The notes: generated by a model from the letters alone, not told the origin. 64,000 bases of DNA from Dendrolimus kikuchii (GCA_019925095.2 CM034408.1:4031001-4095000); one strand, 5' to 3'. Positions 1 through 10,198 are shown, counted from the stretch's first letter. A program made the numbers and translations.

Positions 1-859
1 GAGTAAAACCTCTGTAGGTCGAACTTGATGGGAGACATAATAAAAGTATGTTTGAACGGTTTTAAGCGCGGTAATTTATTTGATTTTTATTATTCCGACG
101 GTTTAGCCACTTTCTAGTGGCCCTGATCACGGAAGACAAAGATGTCAAGTGTCAACGAGTATTGTTAATGCTTTATTTAGCCTGCCGCCAACTTGTTCAT
201 AATAAAAATAAATAAATAATATAATAATAAGGTATAAGTGTCATGCCACATTTACATTAAATTTGTCAAGGGGCCTCTACGTGTTAGCCTTCTTATGGCC
301 CCACGCAAGGACTCCAAATGTCCATTTTTATGGCCCGTGGTCTAGAAAGACATACATGATAAGGAATAACAAAAATCAAATAAATTTCCGCGCTTAAAAC
401 CGATAAAACGTAGTTTTATTATGTATACAAGTCGCGAAAACTTAAGAAAATATTATTTGATGGGAGACTCCAAAAAATTCGTGTAATAGAGTTTTATACT
501 TATGGAGGATTTCTATTTAGCGAATTTTGTAATTAAACATTCGACTTGTAGAGGTTAAGATTTATTCTGTTTTTGAGTTAGAGAGGTGAAATAAAAAAAA
601 TCCGACTAATCATAGAAGTAAAAAACATTTTTCAAATATTGCTATGTTCGATATACAGAGGTCCAATTATTTTTTTCGAGTTATAGAAGGAAAATAGGTA
701 CTGAATTTACTTATAGGGACTCACTAATTATTTCGACTTATAGAGGGTTCAGATTTCGAGCAACGAAGTTTTTGGGGGTTGAAGGGAAGGGAACACAAAA
801 TATCTTCGAGTTTGGGAGGTTTTCGATTTATCGAGGTTCGACTTAAAGAGGTTCTACTG
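1..859. mobile_element. Pogo-like (Tc1/mariner superfamily) MITE, split by a Penelope-like insertion
   Basis: The right end reads CTACTG followed by TA at 860-861; its reverse complement, CAGTAGAACCTCTTTAAGTC, matches positions 1-20 with a few mismatches, and the match runs on to about 24. The window therefore opens almost exactly on the left inverted repeat. The interior carries many short variants of TTCGACTTATAGAGG, as subterminal repeats. Without the insertion at 37-456 the element is about 440 bp with no coding capacity. CAGTAGAACCTC-type ends with TA duplication are typical of pogo/Tigger elements (family knowledge). The left TA lies outside the window. Confidence 0.6.
37..456 (-). mobile_element. 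Penelope-like element, terminal fragments in inverted arrangement, 12-bp target duplication
   Basis: Flanked by the exact repeat TTGATGGGAGAC at 25-36 and 457-468. Positions 37-215 are the PLE 3' region in antisense; 371-448 is the same terminal segment in sense, followed by a tail of about 34 bp ending AATATTAT. The ends are thus inverted relative to each other, as known for Penelope. The middle (216-370) is not seen in other copies here. Non-coding. Confidence 0.7.
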
Positions 860-927
860 TATTTGGAGAATACCGTACGATAAAAAAACTTATATTTTTC
901 GAAATACGATCTATGCACACATAATTT

Positions 928-963
928 ATTATAGAAACTTATGTATGCATAAGTTTCTATAAT
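928..963. repeat. Perfect 15-bp-arm palindrome
   Basis: ATTATAGAAACTTAT is followed by a 6-nt loop and its exact reverse complement. It lies right at the 5' junction of the next LINE B fragment. Origin unknown. Confidence 0.7.
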
Positions 964-965
964 AC

Positions 966-1166
966 CGACACACCTTCCATGATCAAATTGATCGTGTACT
1001 AGCAGAAGGTGATGTCAGGAGCCTTAAGAACAGACGAGCTTGCATGACAAGAGTTATGAATGTCAAAGAGGCAAGTGAGGTGTGTAAGAATAAGCCTAAA
1101 TGGCACTCTGTTGTTCGTGCCTACCCCGCAAGGGAACTGGCGTGAAGTTATGTATGTATGTATAAT
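966..1166 (+). mobile_element. LINE B 3' end fragment
   Basis: Matches the last ~60 codons of LINE B, ending in the ARELA stop region and a (TATG)n tail near 1150-1166. 5'-truncated; no catalytic part. Confidence 0.85.
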
Positions 1167-1380
1167 TTTAATTTTCGGTCTCCTTCATAAACTATATTTT
1201 TAGTTATAATTTTAAAAAGAAAACCAATTGAAACCAAAGATCTCCAAAGTAAAGGAGCTATTAACCAAATAAACTCACTTTAACATTTATCCATTTACAT
1301 TATAATACATTCATACCTCACTTATTTATCATCATCCTTATCAATTTATTTATTTATCGTTTATTAATTTAATAATTCAC
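1167..1380. other. Unassigned AT-rich spacer
   Basis: No recognised feature. The last 12 bases (TTAATAATTCAC, 1369-1380) are the target copy of the following PLE. Confidence 0.5.
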
Positions 1381-1889
1381 ATAATATTTTCTTAAGTTTT
1401 CGCGACTTGTATACATAATAAACTGTTTGGGATCCAATTATCAAAACTATTAAGACCCAAACCCAGCAAAAACCAGCTGCCAGACCTCAAGACACTGTGA
1501 GCTCTTTCTGCGTACAACGGAACACAAACCAACTTGACTGATAATTACTTTTATTTTTCCTTCCACCCATTTTAATATTATATAAAATTATTAGAGCTAG
1601 GCATGTTTGCTGAAGAGTTTCTTGCGCCGCTTCTTCTCTTCAAGCCATAACATGTTGCGAAGCGGTAGTAAATTAGATTAGGCTCCCATAGAGTAAATAA
1701 TAACCATAAACAAAATTAAATAATTAAAATTAATAAGTTGGCGGTAGGCTAAATAAAACTTTAACAATACTCGTTGACACTTGACATCTTTGTCTTCCGT
1801 GATCACGGCCACTGAAAAGTGACCGAAACGTCGGAAAAACCAAAATCAAATAAAATTATCGCGCTTAAAACGGTTAAAACGTAGTTTTA
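1381..1889 (+). mobile_element. Penelope-like element 3' end with inverted tail at its 5' side, 12-bp target duplication
   Basis: TTAATAATTCAC occurs at 1369-1380 and 1890-1901. The element starts with the reverse complement of the PLE tail (ATAATATTTTCTTAAG...) and jumps into the end of the GIY-YIG reading frame (residues equivalent to VWDPI to NTNQLD, about 1428-1541), then the 3' UTR to CGTAGTTTTATT. Nearly identical to the 3' half of the copy at 8800-9667. Confidence 0.85.
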
Positions 1890-2079
1890 TTAATAATTCA
1901 CGTTTAGTAATTTATTTATTCATTTACATTCATATTGATATATCATTTATTTACACATTCAGCCCCCTGTTGTGCTTACATGCATGCTAAAATACACAAG
2001 TTATTAATTACAGGATTTTGGCAATTTAGACGTAGTGCAAATATATAGATAGGTACGTAAGTAAAAAACTTAATATATG

Positions 2080-2222
2080 TATTTTTATTAATGAAAAATA
2101 CAATATAAACTTAAAAATAAACTACAAACTATACTTTATTAAAAACTAAAACTAAATAAAAAAGGGAAAATACCTAAAGGTAAATTATTAGTCCCAAACG
2201 ACTTATCGGGAACGTTCCCAAA
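2080..2222 (-). mobile_element. LINE M 3' UTR remnant
   Basis: Matches, in antisense, the 3' UTR seen after the M coding end at 16925-17110 and the antisense copy at 45855-46080. Key shared block: GGGAACGTTCCC near 2209 and the AATAAAAAAGGGA run. Confidence 0.5.
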
Positions 2223-2286
2223 AAAAAAATCAAGTAAATGGGTACTATGGATTTTGTACTTTATTTCTAGATATTTGCAAACCTTT

Positions 2287-2585
2287 CTTTTTTTTATTGC
2301 AGGAGTTCAGCAGACAGGCTGACGGCCCACTTGATGGAAAGCGGTTACCATCGCCTATGGACATTTGCAACACCAAAGGTGCTACAAATGCGCTGCTGCT
2401 CTCTTAAGGGCGACTGGAACCTGATCACTAATGCCGGAACACAACTCAAGGTTGTTATGGCGGCATACTTTAGACCAGGGGTGATAGCCATCCAGTCGGG
2501 CAAATGCCCTACCACCTGGCTGTGGGTTGTTTTGTCCCCTCTTACGACAGGCCGCCCAGCCACAGGAAATTGTATTAGGATAAAA
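2287..2585 (-). mobile_element. A element, nearly full length
   Basis: Antisense copy: T-rich run, TTGCAGGAGTTCAGCAGACA, body to GGAAATTGTATT, then a short deletion of the head before GGATAAAA. Directly followed by LINE C. Confidence 0.9.
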
Positions 2586-2644
2586 CCTTTATATATATAT
2601 AGTCCAAATCGTCGATTAAGTTTTAAAAAGAATTGTAATATTTC

Positions 2645-3246
2645 CGCATTTCTGCAACAAAGCGTGTATCAGCAGAACCAAAACCGAATACCTGTTTTGT
2701 GATTTCGGCGGGACCTCTAGTGCTGTGTCTCTTAAACTACAATCAGTCACACTACCATGTAACCCCGAATTCAAATACCTTGGTTCACTACTGCAGAATA
2801 ATTGTGATATAGAGAGGGATGTAAGGAGAAGAATAAATGTAGCATGGCTGAAGTGGAGACAGGTAACCGGTGTGACGTGCGACAAACTAATGCCACTGAA
2901 ACTAAAAGGTCAAATATATAAATCTATCATACGACCAGTCATGCTATACGGGTCGGAATGTTGGGCCACTAAAGTGATAAACTACAAACGTCTCCACTCA
3001 GCTGAGATGAGAATGTTGAGATGGATGTGTGGTGTTACAAGAATGGATAAGGTGAGAAATGAGTACATAAGGGGATCTTTGAAAGTTGCACCTGTGACAG
3101 AAAAATTGAGAGGAAGAAGATTAAGTTGGTATGGGCATATAATGAGGAGGGATGAAAGTCACGTGACAAAAAGAATGTTATACTACAAGATCGATGGGTA
3201 CAAATTTAAAGGTAGACCAAAGGAATATTTTAACTGGAATATGACA
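2645..3246 (+). pseudogene. LINE C (RTE-type) reverse transcriptase C-terminal part
   Basis: An open frame runs through KTEYL near 2677, then an FKYLGSLLQ block, MLYGSECWATK near 2940, and the RTE-style end RLSWYGHIMRRDESHVTKR before GRPKE. These are C-terminal landmarks of RTE-type LINE proteins; the catalytic YADD lies upstream and is missing. Compared with the copy at 24556-25055 it breaks off just after GRPKE, so it is truncated at both ends. The true frame begins well upstream of the first GTG/ATG-like start, so no genuine start codon is proposed. Dead element fragment; RTE assignment is fairly secure because the sister copy ends in the RTE-like CCGACCCC...TTGGGA UTR. Confidence 0.8.
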
Positions 3247-3329
3247 TAAAATATGGTATTTATATTGTACTAGAGTTTACTAGGTAACTCTGGTGCATAC
3301 CTCTTGTTTAAATAACAGGCGTTAATACA

Positions 3330-3682
3330 GGTTACATAAAAATCCTGTCCTACTTTCTGGGATAACCTTTACATAAAGCTATCCCAAAATCTATCCCATT
3401 GTTCGGGATGAAAAGTATCCCTTGTCCACCCTCGGCATTAAAATTATGTTTATGCCGAATTTCAGCATAAGCGTTAGTAAAAGCATAACAAACAGAGAGA
3501 CAAATATATTTTTATCCCGAAAACTATCCCATTTTTCGAGATAAAAAGTATCCTATGTACATCCTGGGCATCGAGAATATATACTTAGTTTTAGCCAAAT
3601 CGGTCCAGTAGTTTTTCCGTGAAAGGGCAACGGGCAGACAGACAGAGTTACTTTCGCATTTACAATATTATAATAGGGATTT
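3330..3682 (+). repeat. Diverged D-type repeat
   Basis: Contains phrases shared by D elements: GGGATGAAAAGTATCC, AGCCAAATCGGTCCAGTAG, ACAGACAGAGTTACTTTCGC and an end in TATAATAGGGATT. No CTAGC start is visible. Confidence 0.45.
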
Positions 3683-3776
3683 AATTATTTGACTACTAGT
3701 ACCTGACATCTATATCTTTCGACTGGAATGATTTGTACTCTAGATGTTTTCTAATTCTGTGGCTATGTTTATACTA

Positions 3777-3987
3777 CACTAGCGGCCCCGGCAGACGTTC
3801 TCCTCCTCTGAAAAAATAAAAATCTACGACCCGATCCCAGCGCCACCTACCGGTTCCAACGGGATAAAAAGTATGCTATATCCGTCTCCTGGTTCTAAGC
3901 TACCTCCCCACCAATTTTCAGCCAAATCGGTACTGCCGTTCTTGAGTTATAAATAGTGTAACTAACACGACTTTCTTTTATATATAG
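3777..3987 (+). repeat. D-family repeat, subtype D2 (CTAGCGGCCCCGGC)
   Basis: Starts ACTAGCGGCCCCGGCAGACG and ends ACGACTTTCTTTTATATATAGA. Same subtype as 45308-45755. The next D copy begins on the very next base, so two D elements sit head to tail. Confidence 0.75.
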
Positions 3988-4225
3988 ACTAGCTGTGCCC
4001 GCGACGTCGTCCGCGTGGAATTTGCTTTCAAAACTCTCCGATTTTGAAACATTCTCCATTGGTGCTCCGCTCCTATTGGTCTTAGCGTGATGGTATATAG
4101 CGTATAGAGTTCCTCGATAAATGTACTATTCAACACTGAAAGAATTTTTCAAATCGGAAAAGCGGTTCCTGAGCTTAGCGCGTTTAAACAAACAAACTCT
4201 TCAGCTTCATATTATTAGTATAGAT
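3988..4225 (+). repeat. D-family repeat, subtype D1 (CTAGCTGTGCCCGCG)
   Basis: Starts ACTAGCTGTGCCCGCGACG and ends AATATTAGTATAGAT-like at 4225. Full length, about 238 bp; compare 6358-6602 and 48233-48470. Its end is also the left target copy of the LINE B insertion that follows. Confidence 0.8.
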
Positions 4226-4230
4226 TTACA

Positions 4231-5472
4231 TACATACATACATACATAACTTCACGCCAGTTCCCTCGCGGGGTAGGCACGAACAACAGAGTGCCATTTA
4301 GGCTTATTCTTACACACCTCACTTGCCTCTTTGACATTCATAACTCTTGTCATGCACACTCGTCTGTTCTTAAGGCTCCTGACATCACCTTCTGCTAGTA
4401 CACGATCAATTTGATCATGGAAGGTGTGTCGTGGCCTTCCACGACTTCTGCATCCATCCACTTTTGCATTGTATATCTGTTTAGTCATTCTTTCATCATG
4501 CATTCTTTCCACATGCCCGAACCACCGGAGCATTCCTTTCCTTACCTTCACCCCGACACTCTCTTTCAGACCAACTCTCTTTCTTACTTCGGTATTACGA
4601 ACGCGGTCCGCGAGCGTCACTCCGCAGATTTTGCGCAGTGCTCGCATCTCGACCGCGTTTACTCTACTTTCATGCTCTTTCTTCCATACCCAACTCTCGC
4701 TTCCATACGTGAGCGTAGGTACCAGCACCGCGTTGTGTACGGCGAGCTGGGCCTTCTGGCTGAGGTTCTTAGCGCCTAGAAGTTTACCTAACGCTCCATT
4801 TAAACTATTCCCCAAATTCACTCTTCTTTCTATATCAGCGGTGTAACTTCCATCCCTGCTAAAAGCACATCCAAGATATACAAACTCATTCACTTGCTCC
4901 AGCATAACATCATCGACCATTATCCTTGCATTCGTTCTGGTTTCTTCTCTTTCAAACACCATAACCTTTGTTTTCTTCGCATTCAAATGTAAGCCTCTCG
5001 CCTGACAGTCATCTTTCATCATTGTGACTAGTGTTTGCAGTTCTGATGGCGATTCGGCTAAAAGCACGGCATCATCCGCATAAAGCAAGGTGCTTACAAC
5101 TAGATCACTCATCCGCACCCCAACATCCATCAATCTTATTCTCTGGTGACAATCGTCCAGATATAGGATGAACAGCAAAGCCGACAGCACGCAGCCCTGG
5201 CGGACGCCAATATTGACGTCAAACCAGGGCGACAGGCTGCCTTCCACTCGCACGCATGCCATACAGCCCTCGTAAGTGGACTGCACAGCACGCATCAATT
5301 GGCCATTAATCCCATATCCGGGCAATATGTCCCAGAGGTCCTTCCGCACAACCCTGTCAAATGCTTTCTCTAGATCCACAAAACCGCAGAAAACCTTCCG
5401 GCCCATAGCCAGCTGCTTCTCTACGATATTGCGGAGAGAGAAAACTTGATCCATAGATTATAGATTAGATTA
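4231..5472 (-). mobile_element. LINE B, 5'-truncated, longest copy in the window
   Basis: In antisense: (CATA)n tail from 4231, coding part to 5454, low-complexity junction, then TATAGATTTACATA at 5473-5486. The same 14 bases occur at 4219-4232, so this is a probable target duplication overlapping the tail by microhomology. Inserted at the end of a D1 repeat. Confidence 0.8.
4252..5454 (-). pseudogene. LINE B reverse transcriptase, 400 uninterrupted codons
   Basis: RNA-templated DNA polymerase of a non-LTR retrotransposon. Fingers and palm are recognisable: FVDLEKAFDRV at residues 25-35 (catalytic D27), GVRQGCVLSALLF at 83-95, and LLYADDAVLLAES with YADD at 125-128, giving both palm aspartates. 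After the thumb come TYGSESWVWKKEHESR and a WFGHVERM...GRPRHTF region, as in RTE-like LINEs. The N-terminal endonuclease and the start of the reverse transcriptase are missing, so the ATG at 5454 is only an internal methionine. No frameshift or stop is seen across 1.2 kb, so this copy is young, though it cannot be autonomous. Clade is uncertain; RTE or a near relative is my best guess. Confidence 0.85.
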
Positions 5473-5675
5473 TATAGATTTACATAATACTATATTATTA
5501 ATTAGTGGTATAAGGCATTTTAATATATATAGCCCTATGGGTAACTACATGTGGACTTTTAAATAGTTTCAGAACATCATAAGCATGTCATAAGCAAATA
5601 TTTTATATATAGTTCTTGGCTGATCTCTGATTCTTGGCTGGGAAACATGCTCATCTGACGTCATGTGAATAATAA

Positions 5676-5732
5676 TTGTTACAATTGTCACGTAGGCACG
5701 GTGAAGGAACATATAGTGAGGAAAACTGTACA
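5676..5732 (+). mobile_element. G-SINE body fragment
   Basis: Short match to the middle of G: TGTTACAATTGTCACGT, then GGTGAAGGAA and CTGTACATCG. Compare 56820-56885. Confidence 0.5.
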
Positions 5733-5739
5733 TCGTTCA

Positions 5740-5885
5740 TACATACATAACTTCACGCCAGTTCCCTTGCGGGGTAGGCACGAACAACAGAGCGCCATTC
5801 AGGCTTATTCTTACACCCCTCGCTTGCTTCTTTGACATTCATAACTCTTGTCATACACGCTCGTCTGTTCTTAAGGCTTCTTACT
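5740..5885 (-). mobile_element. LINE B 3' end fragment
   Basis: (CATA)n tail then the last ~40 codons in antisense. TCGTTCA at 5733-5739 and 5886-5892 is a possible 7-bp target duplication. Confidence 0.85.
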
Positions 5886-5892
5886 TCGTTCA

Positions 5893-6095
5893 CTATGAAT
5901 AAAATCCACCAATTTGCCTTATTCGGTCGTGGTGGGTCTGGCGTCTGTTCCTCTGAATTGAGAAGGCCTGCGTCTAGCTGTGTGTTTACATGGGCTAATA
6001 TATTTAATCATTTTTTTTAAATTGATCTGTGTCGCGCGAGAATTGCACGACGAGAATCGCGATTTGTTTTTTCTTTTACTTCCTATCGTACTGAT
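5893..6095. other. Unassigned spacer
   Basis: No recognised feature apart from a 60-codon open frame without similarity I know. Confidence 0.4.
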
Positions 6096-6275
6096 ATTAT
6101 AAACGCGAGTTTGTATGAATGTATGGATGTACGTTTGTTACTCTTGCACACAAAAACTACAGAATGGATTTTGATGAAACTTTACAACAATATAGCTTAC
6201 ACAACAGAATAACACATAGCCTATAATTTATCACAATTTTCCATCTTATCACCATTTAGCTAGTTTTATATAAAA
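6096..6275 (-). repeat. D-family repeat, subtype D3, truncated
   Basis: Antisense of the D3 type (28832-29064): TTATAAACGCGAG..., GTTACTCTTGCACAC, then TTTTGATGAAACTTTAC and an end near TTAGCTAG. Confidence 0.65.
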
Positions 6276-6357
6276 TACTCATGCATATAACAATTTCCTA
6301 GGAATTGGTATGTCATCAAAAGCAACAAACGCTCAAATCATTTAGATATATATTCAT

Positions 6358-6602
6358 ACTAGCTGTGCCCGCGATGCCCTCCGCGTGGAATTTGTTTTCA
6401 AAGCCCCCCCCGATTTTGAAACATTTTTCATTGCTGCTCCGCTCCTATTGGTCTTATCGTAATGATATATAGCCTATAGCCTTCCTCGATAAATGGGCTA
6501 TCTAGCACTGAAGGAATGTTTCAAATCAAACCATTAGTTCCTGAGATTAGCGCGTTCAAATAAACAAACTCTTCAGCTTTATATATTATTAGTATTAGTA
6601 TA
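6358..6602 (+). repeat. D-family repeat, subtype D1, full length
   Basis: ACTAGCTGTGCCCGCGA start, shared GCTCCGCTCCTATTGGTCTT core, TTAGTATTAGTATAAGAT end. Confidence 0.8.
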
Positions 6603-6625
6603 AGATAAGATTATACCTATACATA

Positions 6626-6827
6626 GTCAAGGTGACGAAGTCCGTCAGTTTGAACGCTTTCATTATTTCCGTATTTAAATAGTTACGAGGGCAACAAATC
6701 AGTCAGTGAAGCTAAGTCACCATTGAATTTTGTCTTCGAATTGTAGTCGGCGTTAAAGTCCGTTTAAAAAAGTTAAAAAACGAGCGGTCTATGAACTTAC
6801 CCCATTGGTCGACTTCGCGGCCTTGAC
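6626..6827. mobile_element. 202-bp MITE with TA target duplication
   Basis: Ends GTCAAGGTGACGAAGTC and GACTTCGCGGCCTTGAC are inverted repeats with two mismatches, flanked by TA on both sides (6624-6625, 6828-6829). No coding capacity. TA suggests a Tc1/mariner-type source (inference). Confidence 0.6.
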
Positions 6828-6860
6828 TATACTCACTTTTATGTATGTAGATACCTATGT

Positions 6861-7163
6861 TTTTTTATTGCAGGAGTTTAGCAGACAGGCAGACTGCTTA
6901 CTTGATGGAAAGTGGTTACCATCGCCTATGGACATTTGCAACACCAAAGGTGCTACAAATGCGCTGCTGCTCTCTTAAAGGAGACTGGAACCTGGTCACT
7001 AATGCCGGAACACAAGGTTGTTATGGCGGCATACTCTAGACCAGGGGTGGTCGCCATCCAGTCGAGCAAGTGCCCTGCCACCTGGCTGTGGGTTTTTTTG
7101 TCGCCTCTTACGACAGGCCGCCGGCCGCAGGAAATTGTATTCTTTCCTCCTTCCTGCACCGAT
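6861..7163 (-). mobile_element. A element, full length
   Basis: Antisense copy from the poly(T) run to GCACCGATAAAA. A few small deletions relative to the other copies. Confidence 0.9.
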
Positions 7164-7783
7164 AAAATGTATGTAATAATAATATATTTTTAAAATTAAA
7201 TATTATCTTTTTTCAGGTAAGTTCGTATGCTGATTTCATCCTGTTTTACAATTCTTTTGTAAGTTACTTTTTTTTATTAAATAATGGTGTTTAAATAACA
7301 AAATTAATCAATGGAGTTATAGAGGACATATTCTACCAACTTGATCCTATCATGCTTATCCAAAGCGGATTATACAATTTCACACATCGAAAGTTTATTC
7401 CGAATTCTAAATTAGTTATACCTAAGGTGTTAAGTAATAATTGAGTTTGTGTAGGAAATTCAAGTGGCCGTATAAACTGTTTTCAGTGAAAGACCTACAA
7501 TTTAACTAAGCACTTACAAGTGGTAAAGAAAAGTAAGCTACGAGGCAAACTGAATGGTCGAAATGCTACGATATAAAATGGCCATACTGATAGCTGCCAT
7601 GCTGTCATACCTCGTGATCTAGAATGTGTTTGTAAACGTGTATTTTGTTGTGGTAAAATGTCTCTCAAAGTTGTCATGAAAATTGCTTCTTATGGAAAGC
7701 AGTATTCTCTAATCAAAATTATCGATATTTTTATTAAATTAGGTACATGTTTGATAATTCCTCCATTAATTTATTATCAATTT
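7164..7783. other. Unassigned 620-bp block
   Basis: No repeat or coding similarity that I recognise; only short chance open frames. Confidence 0.4.
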
Positions 7784-8094
7784 ATCCGTGCAGGAACGGA
7801 GAAAGAATACAATTTCCTGCGGCCGGGCGGCCTGTCGTAAGAGGCGACTTAACAACCCACAGCCAGGTGGTAGGGCATTAGCCCGACTGGATGGCTACCA
7901 CCCCTGGTCTAAAGTATGTCGCCATAACAACCTTGAGTTGTGTCCCGGCATTAGTGACCAGGTTCCAGTCTCCCTTAAGAGAGCAGCAGCGCATTTGTAG
8001 CACCTTTGGTGTTGCAAATGTCCATAGGCGATGGTAACCGCTTTCCATCAGGTGGGCCGCCTGCCTGTCTACTGAGCTCCTGCAATAAAAAAAA
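7784..8094 (+). mobile_element. A element, full length
   Basis: Sense copy from ATCCGTGCAGGAACGG to GCAATAAAAAAAATAA. A GCAGGAA/TTTCCTGC pair in the head can form a stem in the RNA. Confidence 0.92.
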
Positions 8095-8665
8095 TAACTA
8101 CCTTCATCACTAATTTTTTAACCGATCTTATAGTATAAAACCTGGCGGGAGTAGCGCACACAGGGCAGTGTAATTCTCTGACAGTCAATTGTGAGGACGA
8201 TAGGTTCTGTGTAAATTGGAAGAATACATTAAAGTAATTTATGGATTGAAAGGCTGCTTCTCAATTATGGACCTTTTACTACGAAGATTCTTCTAAGCGA
8301 TCAACTAACTTCTTGCTGCTTAGCGTGCCACTTGCGGCGAGGCCAAAGCCTTAAAGATTACTTATTCTAAAACTTGAATTATCATATATTCTCCACATCG
8401 GTTAGACTTTTAATAAAAAGAAGTAATAGAACATCTAAGCGCACTTCCTATAAACATTATTATTTTCTACAAGCTATTAGACATAACTGGCCAATTACGC
8501 CTATCTGCAAGACACCGCGGATATCGCAGTTTCCCATTACAACTTGTAATAGTTTATTAGTGGTCGATCGCCCTTGATAGCTGCAAAATTAAATATAGTA
8601 GAAACGCATTTTAGAAAGTTGAACAAGCTTTTAGGGTTTTCTGAATTATATTTTGATATACTGCT
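8095..8665. other. Unassigned block
   Basis: No recognised feature. Confidence 0.4.
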
Positions 8666-8787
8666 TTAGTCGTGGTAGCGTAATGACTAACGCACGCGTC
8701 CCAAACTCAAAGGGCGCCGGTTCGAATCCTGGTCGGAACGACGGACGTTCAAATCACCATGATGATGAAAGCTATTACAATTCAAAA
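8666..8787 (+). mobile_element. G-SINE head (tRNA-derived part)
   Basis: TAGTCGTGGTAGCGTAATG carries a box A-like block and GGTTCGAATCC at about 8720 is a perfect pol III box B. The tRNA-unrelated body seen at 56709-57004 is missing; the sequence runs into the target site of the next PLE. Confidence 0.7.
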
Positions 8788-8799
8788 TCAAAAAGGATT

Positions 8800-9667
8800 G
8801 AATTGGTCACATCCTCAGGCGAGCTTCAATCAAAACATATTTCAAGCCGCAGAAAAAGATTACCCAATTTCTGAGATCTGTGAAATGCAATAGCCCACTC
8901 CAGGATGCAGGGGTTTACAAGCTTGATTGTGAGTGTGGATTGTCATACATTGGGCAAACAAAGAGGAGCATAAAAACACGAGTAAAAGAACAAATTGCTG
9001 ACATGAAACACACAAGGTCTACGAAGTCTGCGATCAGTGAACACACGCTGGATAAACCCAACCACTACATCAGATTCGATAACCCTCAAATCCTCGCGAA
9101 AGAGAATCGTTTCATACCTAGAATGATGCGTGAGGCTATTGAAATCAAAAAACACCCAAATTTCAATAGAGAAGATGGTTGGCAAGTACCACCTGTTTGG
9201 GATCCAATTAACAAAACTATTAAGACCCAAACCCCGCAAAAACCAGCTGCCAGACCTCAAGACACTGTGAGCTCTTTCTGCGTACAACGGAACACAAACC
9301 AACTTGACTGATAATTAGTTTTATTTTTCCTTCCACCCATTTTAATATTATATCAAATTATTAGAGCTAGGCATGTTTGCTGAAGAGTTTCTTGCGCCGC
9401 TTCTACTCTTCAAGCCATAACATGTTGCGAAGCGGTAGTAAATTAGATTAGGCTCCCATAGATTAAATAATAACCATAAACAAAATTAAAATTAAATATT
9501 TAAAATTAATAAGTTGGCGGTAGGCTAAATAAAACTTTAACAATACTCGTTGACACTTGACATCTTTGTCTTCCGTGATCACGGCCACTGAAAAGTGACC
9601 GAAACGTCGGAAAAACCAAAATCAAATAAAATTACCGCGCTTAAAACCGTTAAAACGTAGTTTTATT
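8800..9667 (+). mobile_element. Penelope-like element, 5'-truncated, 13-bp target duplication
   Basis: ATCAAAAAGGATT is present exactly at 8787-8799 and 9668-9680. The element holds the C-terminal GIY-YIG part of the single Penelope protein, a 3' UTR of about 355 bp and ends CGTAGTTTTATT. Longest PLE copy here; the reverse transcriptase half is absent. Confidence 0.88.
8802..9311 (+). pseudogene. Penelope GIY-YIG endonuclease domain (C-terminal fragment)
   Basis: Nicks target DNA for integration of Penelope-like elements (family knowledge). The frame is open from 8802, upstream of any ATG, so the element is cut off inside the protein. Landmarks: PQKKITQFLRSVKCNSPLQ linker, GVYKLDCECGLSYIGQT with the GVY and YIG motifs, then KRSIKTRVKEQ carrying the conserved arginine, ISEHTLDKPNH, and NREDGW near the end. 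The frame ends at NTNQLD followed by a stop. No internal stop or frameshift. Without the reverse transcriptase it cannot mobilise itself. Confidence 0.85.
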
Positions 9668-9722
9668 ATCAAAAAGGATTTTTTTATAAGTAGTAAGTTT
9701 TATAATCATTCGATTTTTTCGA

Positions 9723-9830
9723 AGCCGGCATTACATCTCTGGTGTTGTAAATGTCCATTGGTGACCAATTTCCATCAGGTAGGTCGTTGTTAAGCGGAGA
9801 CAGACCTGTTATACTCGAGCAATAAAAAAC
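9723..9830 (+). mobile_element. Distant A relative, tail half
   Basis: GCCGGCATTACATCTCTGG, TCCATTGGTGACC and TTTCCATCAGGTAGG then GCAATAAAAAA: resembles the tail of A but too diverged to be the same subfamily. Confidence 0.5.
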
Positions 9831-9963
9831 TAATGAACTTTGTGCATATATGGAACCTTAGGGAGGGTTTACATATTTGTGCCGTTTCGAGTTGAAACAT
9901 AAGTACTGGGGGTACATTGGCAAAGTGTTTTTTCAAAGAAATTTGCAAGAAACTCTTTGCCAA

Positions 9964-10198
9964 TGCCAGGTGGTAGGGCATTTGCCCGACTGGATGGCTA
10001 CCACCCCTGGTCTAAAGTATGTCGCCATAACAACCTTGAGTAGTGTTCCGGCATGAGTGACCAGGTTCCAGTCTCCGTTAAGAGAGCAGCAGCGCATTTG
10101 TAGCAACTTTGGTGTTGCAAATGTCCATAGGCGATGGTAACCGCTTTCCATCAAGTGGGCCGTCTGCCTATCTGCTGATCTCCTGCAATAAAAAAAAA
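9964..10198 (+). mobile_element. A element, 5'-truncated
   Basis: Begins at CCAGGTGGTAGGGCATTTGC (internal) and runs to GCAATAAAAAAAA. Confidence 0.9.

Noticed and set aside
4411..4846. Two 120-140-codon frames opposite LINE B, repeated at 13679-14308 and 40721-41105
   Set aside because: Mirror frames of the reverse-transcriptase coding strand; no domain of their own.
8666..8745. True tRNA genes at the F and G heads (also 38327, 51990, 55775, 56709)
   Set aside because: Promoter boxes are good but the cloverleaf does not close and the same SINE body follows each.
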